DNA of 64,000 bases, taken from contig NC_133770.1 of NCBI RefSeq assembly GCF_003597395.2, positions 83,226,696-83,290,695 on the forward strand, written 5' to 3'. The notes under the pieces were generated by a model, which worked only from the letters and a program-made list of their open reading frames with translations, had not been told where the DNA came from and did no database searches. Source of the DNA: Chelonoidis abingdonii (lineage: Eukaryota > Chordata > Testudines > Testudinidae). How positions within the stretch are numbered: the first letter of the stretch is position 1; each line of letters begins with the position of its first letter. This document shows, in pieces, positions 1 through 63,200 of the stretch. The position numbers and the translations under genes were made by a program.

Positions 1-150
1 TGTCTAAATAATCTGTCACCTTCTCAAAGAAGGAGTTCAGGTTGGTTTGGCACGATCTACCTTTTGTAAAACCATGTTGTAATTTGTCCCAATTACCATT
101 AGCCTCAATGTCCTTAACTACTTTCTCCTTTCAAAATTAATTTAGTAGTG
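1..150 (-). repeat. CR1-type LINE fragment, reverse transcriptase region
   Basis: Read on the minus strand, this encodes QHGFTKGRSCQTNL followed by FFEKVTDYLD, the motif just before the catalytic region of CR1-family non-LTR reverse transcriptases. The element runs off the left edge, and its 5' side ends near 150. It is a truncated, dead copy inside MRPL3 intron 9. Confidence 0.75.
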
Positions 151-2467
151 GTATTATGTATAGTATATGTATCTTGTTCTGCTTAACTACAGTATTATAT
201 TCCCTTTTTACATCTGTTTGTAATTTTTTTACAGAAGAGTGAATAAAATAGTTTAAACAGGCATGAAAGGTTTTTTTACATGCAGAAAGTTAAAATTGGT
301 TTGGTCATGATTTTGTCATTAAGTCTATAAAACAGAAAGATAATTGGCTTTGCAGATACTTAATAAACTGTGCATATACATTATTCATGTACTGTCGAGC
401 ATAATTGGCAGTATGAACAGAAATACAATTTAATTTCAGAACTCCGTCAGCATAAAATACTTAAGCATCAAGTCTGATGCCCATTTAGGAACTGATTAAG
501 TCATATTCACATTCACAGTTTAATAGGGCTGCAGGCTATGTCAGTGTTAGCAACTACAGCAGCAAAGTGCAGATTGTTTGTGAAGCAGAAAACTTGTTTA
601 AGTGTACAAAGTAAGTCTAATATTTTTGCTTCTGTCCTAACTTTTCTGATGTGAAAAGGCTAGGAAGTTGTGGTTACAGAACGCATACTGAACTACCGTA
701 CCTCTTCTAGCCCTATAGCATCTTAAAAGACTAGACATAACATTTAAGTTGAAGAATTGTATCCTTACTTCTGTAATTTTCCTTTGAGGAAAATTACAGA
801 TGTGCCATAATTCTCCTTCAACTGAAACAGAAGTCTCATGCTTCAGGACATGGCAGATACAAAGGACTACAAAGGACTATGGCAAAACACTGGCTGACTT
901 CAACAGGAGCAAGATTTGGACCACCACAAACTGAATGGAGCTTGCACAGAGTTTTTCATGCCCAAGAACTTGGGAAGAATAGTTAATTTAATAGCCTCAT
1001 TTGCATTTATTAAAAAAATATCAGAGGCCTTTTATAACAACTCCATAGTTAAGGATCAGTTCCATTTCGCATTTAAAGCAGAAATTCAACTTCTTGGTTC
1101 TATTAAAAATTCAGCACACATCCTGCCTAAAACTTGCAGCACTTACTCTTTGAAAACAGAATTAATTTTCTGAGGATTTAAAAATAAATCTGTTAATTAG
1201 CTTGAATTAAATCATTAAAAACTGGGCGCTTTTAGAAATTTAGCATCAGTACATACAATAATTCTACCGATTGTAATGACTCAGTGGTACAAGGGAGACC
1301 GGACACATATCAAGAGTTCGTTGTAGATTAACTGCTCCAACAGTTATTGCTCTTTAAAAGATTCTGTGGCTGCATGCTTGCTTAGGTAACATGGCTTGAA
1401 AGGCTCCCCAAGGCATGGCTACCTCAGCTCTGTGTACTGAAGCAAAACTACTGGGGGTGCCCTGACAGTGCCATGAGACATTGAGAAGGAAGCAGAGAAC
1501 ATTGAATGCCTGAGTCCCACACCTCCTCCCGGGTAAAAAATATTATAGGGAGAAATGCCCATTAAGGCACCTGAACAACCTTAACTTTGCATCACATCAA
1601 TACAGGCAGAGCTGAGGTTGTTCTGGTGCATTTCTTATCTTAACATATTGGGATTTGTTTTACAGGTAACCTAACTTCTGGATATTCAATGCTTGGGTTT
1701 GGAGATAATTACAACATCCCTGTAATACTTTTTACACTTAAATTACTGATATGTATTCTCCACTTTAACCCAATCAATGCAGTTTTCTGTCTGGGATATC
1801 TACTGAAGTTTCTATTAACTTTAGCTACCCTCTAACAATGGTATTACGGTTAGAGTTTACCATTTTTTAACAGCAAATAGGTAGATGGATTCCTCCTTCT
1901 TAAACTTATGTGTGAGTAGGTTTGCTTAGGGTTTGCAAGAATCCATGCTTTCACTATTTGTGATATATATCAGTACAGTAAGTCCAAAGGCAACTGTGTG
2001 CCTCAACAAAAGATAAAAGACACCCCCTAAATGGTAATACCCCCTCAGGTATTACAAAACCCAATTAAAAAGGAAATAGTCTTGTGCTTTCCCTTGAAGG
2101 ATAGAACAGATTAACTTGTGTATAGGGCAAAGGAGATAACTCCAGAATTGTGAGCTCTTAACAGAAGAGATTCTGCCTCTTTTCTTCTCAATTACATCTG
2201 TGGAACAGCCAGTAGTTCCAGTCCCTCTGTCTCAGTAAGAGGAACAGAAGGACATGGGTATTACCTGAAGTAGGTTGCTTCAGTAATCACAAAATCCCAG
2301 TTTGTAAGTGTTCAAACTCATTTGTATCAGAAAAGTTTTTGTGTTCTTGCTCAAAAAAGTTTTTTTTTTATTTTCTTAGATCTAAACAAGGATCTCTAAG
2401 TGACAAAGCAAGCTTTTCTAGCTGATTCGAAAATTACTTTGTCAATGTTCTTTACCTGCATGGTTCA

Positions 2468-2510
2468 GTGTAAAGTATAAAAGGCAAGCCCCTTTCTGAT
2501 TAAACCAGGA
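2468..2510. repeat. Short dispersed repeat, copy 1 (partner at 4130-4172)
   Basis: AGTGTAAAGTATAAAAGGCA followed by a block ending TTAAACCAGG is repeated about 1.66 kb away with only a few differences. The flanks do not match beyond about 43 bp. I do not recognise the family. Confidence 0.55.
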
Positions 2511-4129
2511 ATTCGCCATCATTCAGTTCTGAGACTTTGCTCTTTCACTGCTGAAAACAAGGTCTGAAAAATTCATGTGATTAATCTGATTCTGGTCCCA
2601 TTGTGGATACATGGATTCCCAAACACACACATTATAGCCGCAAGGTGCACTACAAGGTGGTTTAGTGGTTGACAAGCAATGGATAGGGGCTCTAGTGCAC
2701 TATCCCTTTCCTCTTTTCTTAAGAAAAAATGTTGCTATTATGTCCCTGTCTACTCTGACCTCCGATGAAGAGGGGTTCCCAGCCAAGTGCCTTAGTCTCA
2801 TTCAATAAGATTGTTACAGGCAGCTTGTACTGGAATCCAAAGCAACCTATGAAAGGTGGCGCCCCAGGGCAGCTACCCCGGCCATAAGTCCAAACTACTT
2901 TAAATCTGGAGTATAGAGAAAAAGTATGTGTAAATGTAGACAAAGAATCCTGGAAGGAAGGCAGGAGGTGTGGGCTCCAAACAAGGGGGAAAAAATATAG
3001 AGAGGTTAGCTGAAAAAGAGAGAGAAAAGGAGAGAAAATCCATGCAAAGGGTATTCCATTGAATGAGGTTAACAAATAGAGATTTCAAAAAAAGGGGCTT
3101 ATTCTATCCTGTCCTTAGGATGCTTTTTCACATGGGGCTAAAAGAGGTGTCTGAAGCAATGAGTTGGATTTATGACTACGATAAACCTCAGAATGAGCGT
3201 GGGGACTCAAACACTAGCTAATATCTAAGGAATTAGTTTTGATTAGGTATCTGTAGTATGCCACACTATGCTGTTTTTGGAAAATTCTTCCTAAGGTAGA
3301 ATCAGCAGACTTAGGAGTTCTCATCTACTGAGTGGCCACAGACATGCTTCAGGGCTATGTGGCAGACTCAATGAGTTTGGCAGCCTCTCTTCATTTGGCA
3401 TGAAGGGCTTAATTCTCAGGCACAGCACTCTACTGTACTTGTTTATTGCTAATTTAACTGAAGTTCGTTCCCTATTTTATCAGAGGGTCTGCCCTATTCC
3501 TTCACTCATTAACTTGATATCCCCCCCCCCCCAATTGCTGAATGTGTTTGTGCAGGTGATTTTTATATTATTTGTAATGACTGTATACTGTACCAACTAA
3601 AGTATGCTTTAATGTCAAAGTAATCAGCTATTTATTGCCAAAAACAAGGGTTTAAAAATACTAAGTTTGTAGCATTTATGGTTGTAACGGTGTTAGTCTC
3701 AAACAGTTCTGAAGTGTGAATTAGCCCTATTCTTCTCAATAAAGTGTTGACCCGGAAGTCTAATGATTTCAAATGATTGCAAGTGCAACATGTACTTATT
3801 TGCCTGTTCCAAAATGTATACTTGCAGACATCTGAAACCTGGACGAAGTTAAGGTTATTCCTCTAAGACCTGGCATATTTTCAAACACAAGTGTGCAGTT
3901 GCATGTAACTTGCACATGATTAACCCAGTCTGTACGCAAAACTTGAATACTTCCACATGTAAACTGCCAAAAAAAGGAGACATATCAAAGCAGGCCTAAA
4001 AGTACCTTGCATCATACTTTCCCAGAATAAGGCCCAGTAACATTACTAACTATAAAGGAGACATTTTGCCTTTGATCTTTGTGCAAGCTTCCAACGCACA
4101 TCAGTAGGTGTCATCCATGGTGCACTAAC

Positions 4130-4172
4130 AGTGTAAGTATAAAAGGAAAGCCCCTTTCTAATTAAACCAGGG
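4130..4172. repeat. Short dispersed repeat, copy 2
   Basis: This is the partner of 2468-2510. It keeps the TATAAAAGG core and the GCCCCTTTCT and ATTAAACCAGG blocks in the same order and orientation. Confidence 0.55.
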
Positions 4173-6014
4173 ACTATATTAGGAATTTAATTCAGTATTC
4201 CACTGACTGAATTTGTCGTCATCAACTGAAACAGACAAATACCTATCCACTTAAGTGGCACGGCAAGAGACTGCCATCACAATTGAAATTAGTTATCTTG
4301 TTCACTTATAGGTTTCCATGCATTTGTTTTGCTAGGTGTGCTAGTATGGTTTGGCTCAGCAGTTTTCAGCTTCCTGTTCACAGTTTTGCTGACTAGAGAA
4401 GCAGTGCTGTCTCAAGGACTTTTTAAACATCTTTTTGGTCTACTTTCAATAGCAGGGCTGCTTTTAAAGGAAAAAAGGAGGCAAGTGGGAATATTGTATA
4501 ATCTAACTGCATGTTACAGCTCAGTAAAGAAAGAAAGAGACAAGGGAAAAGATCCAAGCCTGGGAAGCAGCACGTTGCGCTTACAATCCCCTTTTTTCTA
4601 AGAGAATAGTGAATTGTTCCCTGCTGTAGCCCTTTGTTTGCAAGTCTAACAGTGCTGGGTTTTAATAAGACTTAATCTGATGTAAATAAAATGTGATTCA
4701 AAAGTTAATATTGCAAAAGGACAAAAAAGCGTGGTTATTTTTTTTTAAAATGCACCTTCATATGGCAGATGATTTTTCTTTAAGCAACTTAAAGCCACTG
4801 CTCAGACAATGAATCTGTAGGATCTACTTCGAGTGAAATCTGACCTTAAAAGTCTATGAAAGCTGTAGGCTGGCAGAAAATAGAATACAATATTCTGAGC
4901 CTCAGTGACCTCATAAAACAAGGATTAAGAACCAGCCTTACTCCATTTTTACTGCCATCAGACATTTATTGAAGATACCCTGTTATTAAAACAAGACAAG
5001 AGAATGGCACACCAAGTGAAAGCAGCTTCCTCTATGAAACCAAAGCTGAAACCTTGTTAGTTTATATAGGCTGTGCGAAGTGGCCTCAATATTTACTATG
5101 ATCTAATAAAAGTTCTCTGGAATTGTGTGCACAGCAATAAGGGTTATACTATCAAAATAACTATCCAAGGAATGTTGATGACTGTCTAATACATGCTTTT
5201 TTTTGTTTACAAAAAGCTGAATGTTCTTGACTGAACTCTTGCTGGATAATTTGAATCTGTCACAGGCCCAGATTAATCCATCAAGCACGCCAGATCTGAC
5301 CTGCACATTGGAGTCCAACACTCCATGGCTTGAAGAGTAACAATTATCATAAGTGTTCTTCTGGATGACCGTACTGTGTAAATTGCCTTTCGAATTATTT
5401 AGATATAATCATTTTCAGCCATCTATCATTTTTTGAAGGCATCTTTTCAGAAGAGCTTGCAAAATATAATATCCCCTTCAACTGCCAGGCTCATACGTGA
5501 CCTTTCAAGGCAAGTGACCATCTAGACTATTTTCTTCTTGCAGAATCTCTCTTAGCAAGTACTGGACTAAGGAAAAGAAGAAAACAGCCTTTCGGGGCAA
5601 CAGGACTGTGTTTCTTAAAATTATGAATTTTAAAATAGTTTTCAATATCAAAAAACTATACTATTTAACCCATTCTAACATAGTGGTAATCCACTGCTAT
5701 GTTGTGCATTTGGTGCATACCTCCGGTATCTTGAGAGCCTATGAGCCTTCAACTGCCTCAGGAATATTCTGCTAATGCACACTGTGGTATAGTTAATCAC
5801 TATGTGAAAACAGAGTCTTGTAAGTTTTTTAAAAATTGAAAATCAACTAATATACTACAACAGAGTCTGTAGTAAAATGCCAAGAGAAAATAGACAATCA
5901 GTCTGTAGCCCAAATACCACTAACGCTTCTCTAAGGAAAAACATTAAAGCTATTTAATCTCTCCCAATTTAAGAGCTATAGAGTAGGAGATCTGTACCAA
6001 GCTCAAGAGTGGAA

Positions 6015-6125
6015 TATCAGGTGAAATTTTCAGAAGTGCCTAGAGTGATTTATGAACTCACCCTCTTAGAAAGTCAAGACGACATGTGCTCCTAAATCAA
6101 ACGGGTACTTTTGAAAATCCCACCC
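6015..6125. repeat. Degenerate inverted-repeat element
   Basis: The left part contains TTTTCAGAAGTGCCTAG and the right part GTACTTTTGAAAATCCC, in partly inverted relation. It resembles short palindromic repeats built on AAGTGCCTAAGTGATTTAGG that are common in turtle DNA. It is heavily diverged. Confidence 0.4.
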
Positions 6126-6605
6126 ACAGACCTCATTTAGTAACTAAGCTCTAGAGGCTTACTACTGTAGAGGGGGTCAAAAAAAGCAGCAAGGCCAAAC
6201 ACTACAATTTACAGGAAATCTGTCTTTAGTCTTACAGATGTATGGTTGTGTGAGCTCTCCTAGTGAGAATAGCCTTGCTCTGCAGTATCTGAGATTGTAA
6301 TAAGTCTTTCTGAGAATTAAAATTTGCTGACATGTAATTCTCATTCTTTGCTATGATAACTAAGCAAAAGTGTTATAATTCAGAAAGGTAGAAGCACCTG
6401 CTTGACTCAAATAAGGGCTGAATCCTTCTTGGGAGCTACCTGGTGTGAGGTACTGAGTAGAGATGGGCAAAATTATTTGAAAAAAAACAATTTATATTCA
6501 CCTAACATGCAGTTCAGTCAACCTTAAACTCTTTGCAAATTTGACATTAATTCACCCAATAGTTTTGGCCAGAATTTTTTTGGGGGGGGGCAGGGCGGGG
6601 AGGGA

Positions 6606-7040
6606 GGCTAGAACAGATTCACAAAATGGCAGGAAGAGGTAGTGATGGCACTACCTACCCATTTTATAATTTTTAGCACAACCATTAAAGCACTCACCTG
6701 AGCTATGGGAGATCTTGGTTTCAATCCCCGCTCAAGGAGCAGGGATTTGAACCCTAACCACAAGGCTGAAGAGTCATTTCTTCTAGGTCTCTCTGGCCAA
6801 ATGACTACTCAGCTATTTCATACAAAGTTGAACTGCTTCATCAGGAGAGAGAGAGAGAGACAGAGAGAGACAGACGTCTCAGAAAACTTCATATTATGGT
6901 AGTTAGGAGACCTGAGTTCAAACCCCTGCTTTGAAATGGGGATTTAAACCCAGGCCTCCCACATGAGGTCCGTACCCTAACTTGTCTAACTGTTATAAGA
7001 CCGGCATTACCACCTCCCCCCCATTTTGTGAATCTAGCCC
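6606..7040. mobile_element. Foldback element with long inverted arms
   Basis: The ends are inverted copies: GGCTAGAACAGATTCACAAA on the left and a right end whose complement starts GGGCTAGATTCACAAAATGG. The arms continue inward. The segment near 6703-6755 (GGGAGATCTTGGTTTCAATC) is mirrored by 6904-6960 on the other strand. The whole 435 bp can fold into a stem with arms of about 150-170 bp around a loop holding a GA-rich simple repeat (6845-6872). No open reading frame explains it, so it is a nonautonomous DNA element. Confidence 0.75.
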
Positions 7041-8033
7041 TTTAAAAAAAGATAAATCACCAAGATAGGCTTTTTAAATTTAGTTTCACCTAAACAGATT
7101 CCCCCTCCATTTCTCAAAACTGACAGCAAAAAAAAAAAAAAAAAAAAAAAAGTTATTTGCCCAGACCGGGTACTGAGCAATTTAGTACATGTCCCCTTCT
7201 CACATATTTCATTGTTACTCACAATATTTTAATGAAAGAAAATTGAAAAAGTTTACAGATTCCTGAGGGAAAAGGTCAAAGTATTTTTATAGCTTCTTTC
7301 AATGTTGAAAGGACTTAATGGTCTCACACCAGTGAGAAAGCTGGATCTAAGTTTATTCAATGAATATCTTAAAAAACAAACAAAAAAAACCTTTGTACAG
7401 TACGTGCATTCTCTCCCTGCTCCCCCCCTTTGGGGAGTAGGGAGATAGATAATCCAGTACAATAGATCCTACAAAACACTCCACAGTTTTTCATGTAGAA
7501 TTAACTAGAACATTAACCCAGGTAGCACGATTCCATTTAAAAAAGCTGTACCATTGTTTAATAGCAATAGATCTGTAAACTATTTTGCAACCCAATATCA
7601 TGCTAAACTAGACCTCAGTCAGATTAACACCATTTATTACTCTTTCACTTACAATTCTTTTTGGTTCAAGGCCCCTGTTAATAGCAATGTAGAAGAAAAT
7701 TCAGTGCTAAGTACATTACAAGTCTAATCTTAAACGTCATTTAGTTTAAATAAAAAATGTGAGCAAGAGCTCACAAGGTGCTCAGATTCTGTGGTGAATG
7801 GGGGCATCTATGTATCTACCAATTTTAAATATATGTCTCGTTCATGAAGATGTGACCTAAAGGCAAGATCTTTTGCAAAAATATATTTTAGTTCAAAAGA
7901 AACAATTTATAGTTCTCATGCAGTGGTATTAAATAGGAGCATAAAGACATGGTATGATATTCATCTGCCAGTTACATACAAGGTCAGACAAATTAAGACT
8001 TAAAAATAATGGCCTGCAACAATATTACACTTA
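7041..8033. other. MRPL3 intron 9, no gene seen
   Basis: AT-rich DNA with a 23-bp A-tract at 7129-7151. Nothing else was recognised. Confidence 0.5.
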
Positions 8034-8265
8034 CACTCATAGACTATAAGACCAGAGGGGACCATTGTGATCATCTAGTCTGACCTCCTACACATCACAG
8101 GCCAAAGAACCTCACCCGTCCCCTTCTGTAATAGACCCATATTCTCTGGCTGAGTTACTGAAGTCCTCAAATCATGATTTAAAGACTTCAAGTTCTAGAG
8201 AATCCACCATTTACTCTAGTTTAAACCTGCAAGTGACCTGTGTCCCATGCTGCAGAGGAAGGGCA
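8034..8265 (-). repeat. CR1 LINE 3' end
   Basis: It opens with CTCATAGACTATAAGACCAG, the complement of the CR1 3' terminal repeat. It continues through GATCATCTAGTCTGACCTCC and CCATGCTGCAGAGGAAGG, diagnostic of the turtle CR1 3' UTR. It is truncated on its 5' side, to the right. Confidence 0.9.
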
Positions 8266-9103
8266 GCACGCAGAGAGAAAAAAGGGTTATATACAGTTTT
8301 TAAATGAAGAATTATTTGCACCACAGGCCTAAATCACCACTTCTCCCACTCTTATTTCATTAAACCTCAAACCCATTAACCATAACTACATCAACCTCAG
8401 TTGTGTGTCTCAGGATTGACAAAAACAGCTGAATGCAGCTGGAGAAAAGACTGGTTTTTCCATCTGTTTAAATTAACGAATAATCACCTTCAGTTACAGT
8501 CCCAAATACTCATGTCATGCCCACTTCTTTTGGAGAGAAGTCTAATTTCTCTGCCTAAAACATCTTTCTGGACATCTATTTAATCCCTCTTTCCTCCATC
8601 ACTAAAAAAAATGAAGACTGATTTGCGTATTCCATCTCCTAAACTAGGAAATGAGGTCATATCCAAAGCAGGGTTCAAAGTTGCCTCAACTCTGAAATGA
8701 TTTTGTGACCAAAGTCAGAAAAAAAGACAAAATGATGCATTCGCAAAGGAGGAAAAAAAGTGATGAATAGCTATTTTTTCCCCCTCACAGAAAATGAAAC
8801 ATTTCCCTTCTAAAGTGAGGGGTTTTTTTGTTTTATTAAAGCAAGCAAAATAGTCTGTAATGCTGTTCCACAAAACAGTGAAGTACTTATCACAAACTCA
8901 ATGTTCATAATAGGATGTATACCAGAAACATTAACTTCTTAATCACAATATTCAAACTTTCTGAATTATTAACTCTCAGATTTTCAAGAGGCAGATTATT
9001 TAATTTCCTCTGTCCTGACACACTGTAAGTATATAATGCGCAACTAACACCTGGCAATCTGTCCAATTGTTATTGCTGTCTCTATGGTCACTGATCTTAA
9101 AAG
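8266..9103. other. MRPL3 intron 9, no gene seen
   Basis: No coding exon, RNA gene or recognisable repeat was found in this stretch. Confidence 0.5.
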
Positions 9104-9397
9104 ATATGTCTATACAGGAATAAAACACCTGCAGTGGCCTGGATGAGCTGACTTGGGTTTGGACAGCTCAGGCTCTGGGATTGAAATAAATAAATCAATA
9201 AATCACTGTATAGACATTTGTCCTTGGGCTGAAGCCTAAGCTCTGGGACCCTTTCAGGATGGAGGGTCTCAGAGCGCAGGCTCCAGCAAAAGCCAAAACG
9301 TCTACACACTGATTTTTTAGCCCTGCAGCTTGAGCCCCATGATCCTGAGTCAGCTGACCCAAGCCATGGGCTTTTTACCCCTATATAGACATACCCA
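9104..9397. mobile_element. Foldback MITE of the GTCTACAC-ended type
   Basis: The left end reads TATGTCTATACAGGAATAAA and the right end TATATAGACATACCC, inverted relative to each other. Inside, GAGCTGACTTGGGTTTGG on the left is mirrored by GAGTCAGCTGACCCAAGC on the right, and the centre (CTCTGGGACCC / GGGTCTCAGAG) is palindromic. It is about 294 bp and noncoding. Broken arms of the same family occur at 50566-50644 and 53673-53772. Confidence 0.8.
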
Positions 9398-58871
<49,474 letters not shown>

Positions 58872-59280
58872 AACTCCCGCTCCCGGCACAGCCTGGTCTG
58901 GTCCGTGTAGAAAATCCTTCCGCCCGCCCCGCCGCCCGCGAACAAAGTTCCGGACACCAGCCGCAAACACCCTACAGAGGAAGAATTCCGAAGGGCGCCG
59001 CGCGGGGGCAGCGGGGCCTTGTCAAGCCCCAGTCTCCGCCCCTCACGACGCACGCGAGACCGAACCTCTCCTTGTTCCATTAGCGCGTGGGCGGCTGGGA
59101 GCGGGGGGTTCTGGGAGAGCCATAGAGAAACGGGGAGTGGAGGGAGCAGCCACAAGGTCCCTGCAGCAGGAAAGAGGGGGAGGATCAGGGAGCCACCCCC
59201 TGGTGGTGGGAGTTGGTCACTGCAGGGGCAGCAAGTTGGCCAGGACACGGGGCGGAGGTTACAGTTCGTTCCTGGGTGAA

Positions 59281-60250
59281 AGTGAGCCAGTCAAAGCCTG
59301 GCACATACACAGCCCACATTGCAGTGCTGCTTTAATGGGGTCTGCACCATCAGGAACACTGACAGGGAGGCAAAAGGGGCAGGGACATTAAGCAGTGCCG
59401 CAGCAGAACTTTAAGGACAGTCTTTTGCCACAGCAGCGCTTTAACGTTCCTGCGCCCCCCTGGTCAGCAGAGGTCGCAGCATTGTTAAAGGGCAAAGGGC
59501 CCTACAGTGCTTTAGTGTCCCTGCCCCATTGCCCCCCCCCCCAGCGTCCGATGGGGGGGGGGCAAAGTGAGCAGTTGCCCTGGGGCCAGTGATTTAAGAA
59601 GCCCCAGGGCTGCGGATGCTGCTGCCACACATTTTAAATCAACACAGGAGCCCCAGACAGTGCAGGCCAGGCAGCCTGAAAGGGCTGGTTGGGGGATGCT
59701 GACCCCCCACAGTCTCGTCTTTCTGCCTGAGGCCCCAGCCCTTCCAGGGGCGAGAGCCCTCCCCCCGCGCCCCCAGCCCGTACCAGTAAGTGGCCTAACT
59801 TACTTTCACCCCTGGCTGAGCCCCAAGCTCTTTGCTCAGCATCTTGGTTTCACCTCTCCTCAGACAATGCAGACAGTATGTCCATGCCTGCCCAAAGTGT
59901 AGCTCATCTTGCTGGGGTTGGGCTTTGTCTTTGCATGAGTCTAGGAGGCTCCCCAGCGCAGTAAGTGCCATAGTGCAGGGCTCACCCCAGCCCCAGCCGC
60001 CTCTGGGCAGCTTTTCAGCTAGGATGGGCTACAACCAGGTTTTTCTCCACCACTGCTGTCATCATGATGAAGGCAGGTTTTGAGCGGTTTCACAGCCCAG
60101 TCAGTTTCCATCAGGATGGTCCTGGCAATAGCAGGATGGGAAGTCATCCTCGTAAGTTGAGGACTGGTCTGGAAGGAGAGCAAACAAATCTGGATTCCAA
60201 CTGGAACAATTTAACACACATGGTGTGGATCAAGCTGGTTTATTGTTAAC
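59281..60250. other. Upstream flank, GC-rich, no gene supported
   Basis: 59330-59680 repeats phrases such as GCAGTGCCGCAGCAGAACTT / CAGCAGCGCTTTAAC and TTAAAGGGCAAAGGGCCC, which resemble the inside of turtle hAT elements, but no ends are visible. C- and G-tracts lie at 59531-59570. Open frames on both strands look compositional. Confidence 0.4.
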
Positions 60251-63200
60251 AAGAGCTCTTGCCACAGGGCAGAGAAGAGAGTCTTACACAGATCTCAGAT
60301 GCTTGAACACACACTCAAATTGAAGTCCCATGCTACAATGTTTCCAAAATACCAGATCCTATTTAGAATAATAAATGTAGAGACACAGATCATAATTATA
60401 CCAAGCTCACATATAGCGCTGGTCATCTGTAGATCTAAAAAGTGAAGTGGCTGAAGTGGAAAACACACACTCATCAGTTATGTGGAGTGTTTGGGAACCT
60501 CATTGTTCTAATGGTCCCAACTGATAATAATTAAACATTTTTCCTTTCTCCTCTTTTTTGTGGGCATATTCACACAAGGGTATATTGCTAAGGCATTTCA
60601 AATTATACTCTTTTATATGCAAAACTTCAAACACTACCATTGGTCAACTTTACTAGTCCTATCTTCGTGCCTGCTTTATAAATAGAGATACAAACATATT
60701 GATAAGTCCAAGCTGTAGTCCATCTTATCCAGAATTCTGACTCAGACAAGATTCCGGATCAGATGCTTCCCAGGGAAAGCACAAGAATCACCATAATGGA
60801 CAATTATGGAATAACTTCTTCATATGAAAACATTTCTTCCTATTTCCAGGCAATTAGTGTTTAATTTATGATGTGAGCATGATGGTTTATAGCCTCTACT
60901 TATATTACATCTAGCTAATATAACTGTGGATGTCCTAACCACATAAAGGGCTAATACTTTCCTGAGTCCTGCTAAGCATCTGGAATCAATGATATCTTGC
61001 AAGTTTCATAGATTAATTATATTCTGTGTCAAATTACTTTTGTCAATTTTAAATGTATTGGCTTTCAGTTCATTTAGATACATTTGTATATGGTAAAAAT
61101 ATAGATTGTTTTCTAAAAGACATTGCTTGAATGGATCTTAGAAGTCTGGATCGCTATGTGGTGCTTACGGGACTCAGACAGTTGGATACTTCAGCAGGTT
61201 TCCTCTTATCTTTATTTCTATTTGAGAACTGCATTACTGAGGAGGACAGAAGAGTATCTACCACATTACCCTGTATTCCTCAAATAGTATTTTTTTAGGG
61301 TCTATAGCTAGGCTGGTATTAGCACAGTTGAAGAGACGTACATTCCACAGTTACATGAAGCTGAGGCACAAAGTTCAAATCTAACTTCCCCAAAAGTCGG
61401 GATCTTCAAATTCAAAGGTTTCCCCCCCTCATCCTACAAGATAGGGGCCTGGTGTGTAGTTTGGGTGAGGATCTAACTTTCCCTTCAGTTCAGATTGTTC
61501 CAATTTCATCGAGATGGGTGGGGAGGGAGAGGAAAAGAGTTTGTGCACATCTTTCAATTGTGATTAAATGGAATGGATTTAAAATCTGGGGCAACTCACA
61601 CATTGACTTGTAATAGATTAAGTCTTAATCTTTCAGTCAGAACCACATGGATGCAGGGTGGATCTGACTGAAGGATTGGAGCCTTTGGTACTTATAAGTA
61701 TTTAAGAGATCAGAATATAGGGGTTAAAATGAATTTCCACAATGGACCCGTTGCTGTTTAAAGTATCTTTATTCCGTTAACAGTGCTCATGTAACTGTTA
61801 CTGAGAACTATCATTTTACTGATACTTCACCAAACTAGGAATTTTGTAGTTAAATTGTGGTTAAAATACACTTACATAAACCAAGTTCTTTAACAATATA
61901 CATAGAAAGAGAGAATTTTGCGTTTACATTTCAGAAAGGGCCACTCTGATCACCTAGTCCAACCGCCAACATCAAACAGAACCTCACTCAGTAACTCCTC
62001 CATCAAGTCCAATAACTTGTGAATAATTAGAATTTACCTTATGGTAGCTTTGAATATCTCTGCTTTCTCACATTTGCCAGTTTTGAGATGCAACGTTCAT
62101 ATCTTGACCTGCCTCGCATTGTCAAGATGAGAATTCCTGGGTCAATGCTTTTGCTATTTTGTTTTAAAATAATTTTACCCTTTTGTGTGCTTGTGTTATA
62201 TTGCAGTTCTCCAAGCAGTCTCAAAGCCATAATATGCTTCAGACAACTGGATGTAGCCAAGGTCCAGCGATGCAATAAACAGCCACAATATCAGTAACTG
62301 TTCCTAATTCCAAGATCACAGTGTTTCCAGAAAAGAATATGGTGCTTTTCAGCTCTTCACTTATCAGTGATGCTCCCTTCTAAAATTCCCCTAATGGGTT
62401 CATTAAAGAAACAATGCTATCAGTCTTGGCTGGCTGACTTGCTAATGAGTCTCAGGTGTTTTTCTGGAGATCACCACAAGATCCATGCAAGTTGGTGGAC
62501 CATGATATGTAAAATTTGGCTAGAATCAAGAGGATTCAGTAGAGCTGTCTCTCTCTTAGGTGTTATATTGTCCCCCAGTTGGTGGTCTGCACTTATATAT
62601 TTTATCATGGGGGGGGTGGTTCTGCTTGTCTTTCTCTCTCTCACTCACATGCAGGGAGATGGTCTGCACCTATTAAGGTAAATTCAATGGCAAAATTCCC
62701 ACAGACTTCCACAGTGATCAGGAGCAGGTCCAAAGCTATCACTGGGCGGAAAAAAACAAAATACAATAATCTATGGAGTCCTTCACCCTCTTTTCCATTT
62801 GAAATTTCAGATGTCCCCAACAGACTTCCGAGCACTCAAGGGGGTCATCCCAGAATGCTAAGACATTGTGCTCTCCCAGGGCTATGATGCTCGCAGTAAC
62901 ATGACAGGCTTCATTAGGATGAAAGAATGAGCAATGACACTTCCCAAAGTGAGTTTTCTGAGCGGTGTTATAAATGTTTCACCAAAATTTACTTGGTGCT
63001 TTACTCATCATTTGAATGGTGTCATTCTTTGTGATGGCTGCCAGTAGGATTTGGATCAAGATCTCAACCTGGGGAGTCATCTCCAGAGCCTTGATGCTGC
63101 TGTGAACTCTGTTCCATGGCTGATATGCATAGAGTTTACCTTATCTATAGATCTGCAAATGCCTTTCTACTTTTTTTTTTTTTTTTTTAATACTCTCTGC

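Larger units (their letters stand above)
151..6014. other. MRPL3 intron 9, no gene seen
   Basis: AT-rich intronic DNA. I found no exon with plausible splice sites and no RNA gene. It contains a C-tract at 3522-3531 and a pair of ~43-bp similar segments at 2468-2510 and 4130-4172, described separately. The rest is unclassified. Confidence 0.6.
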
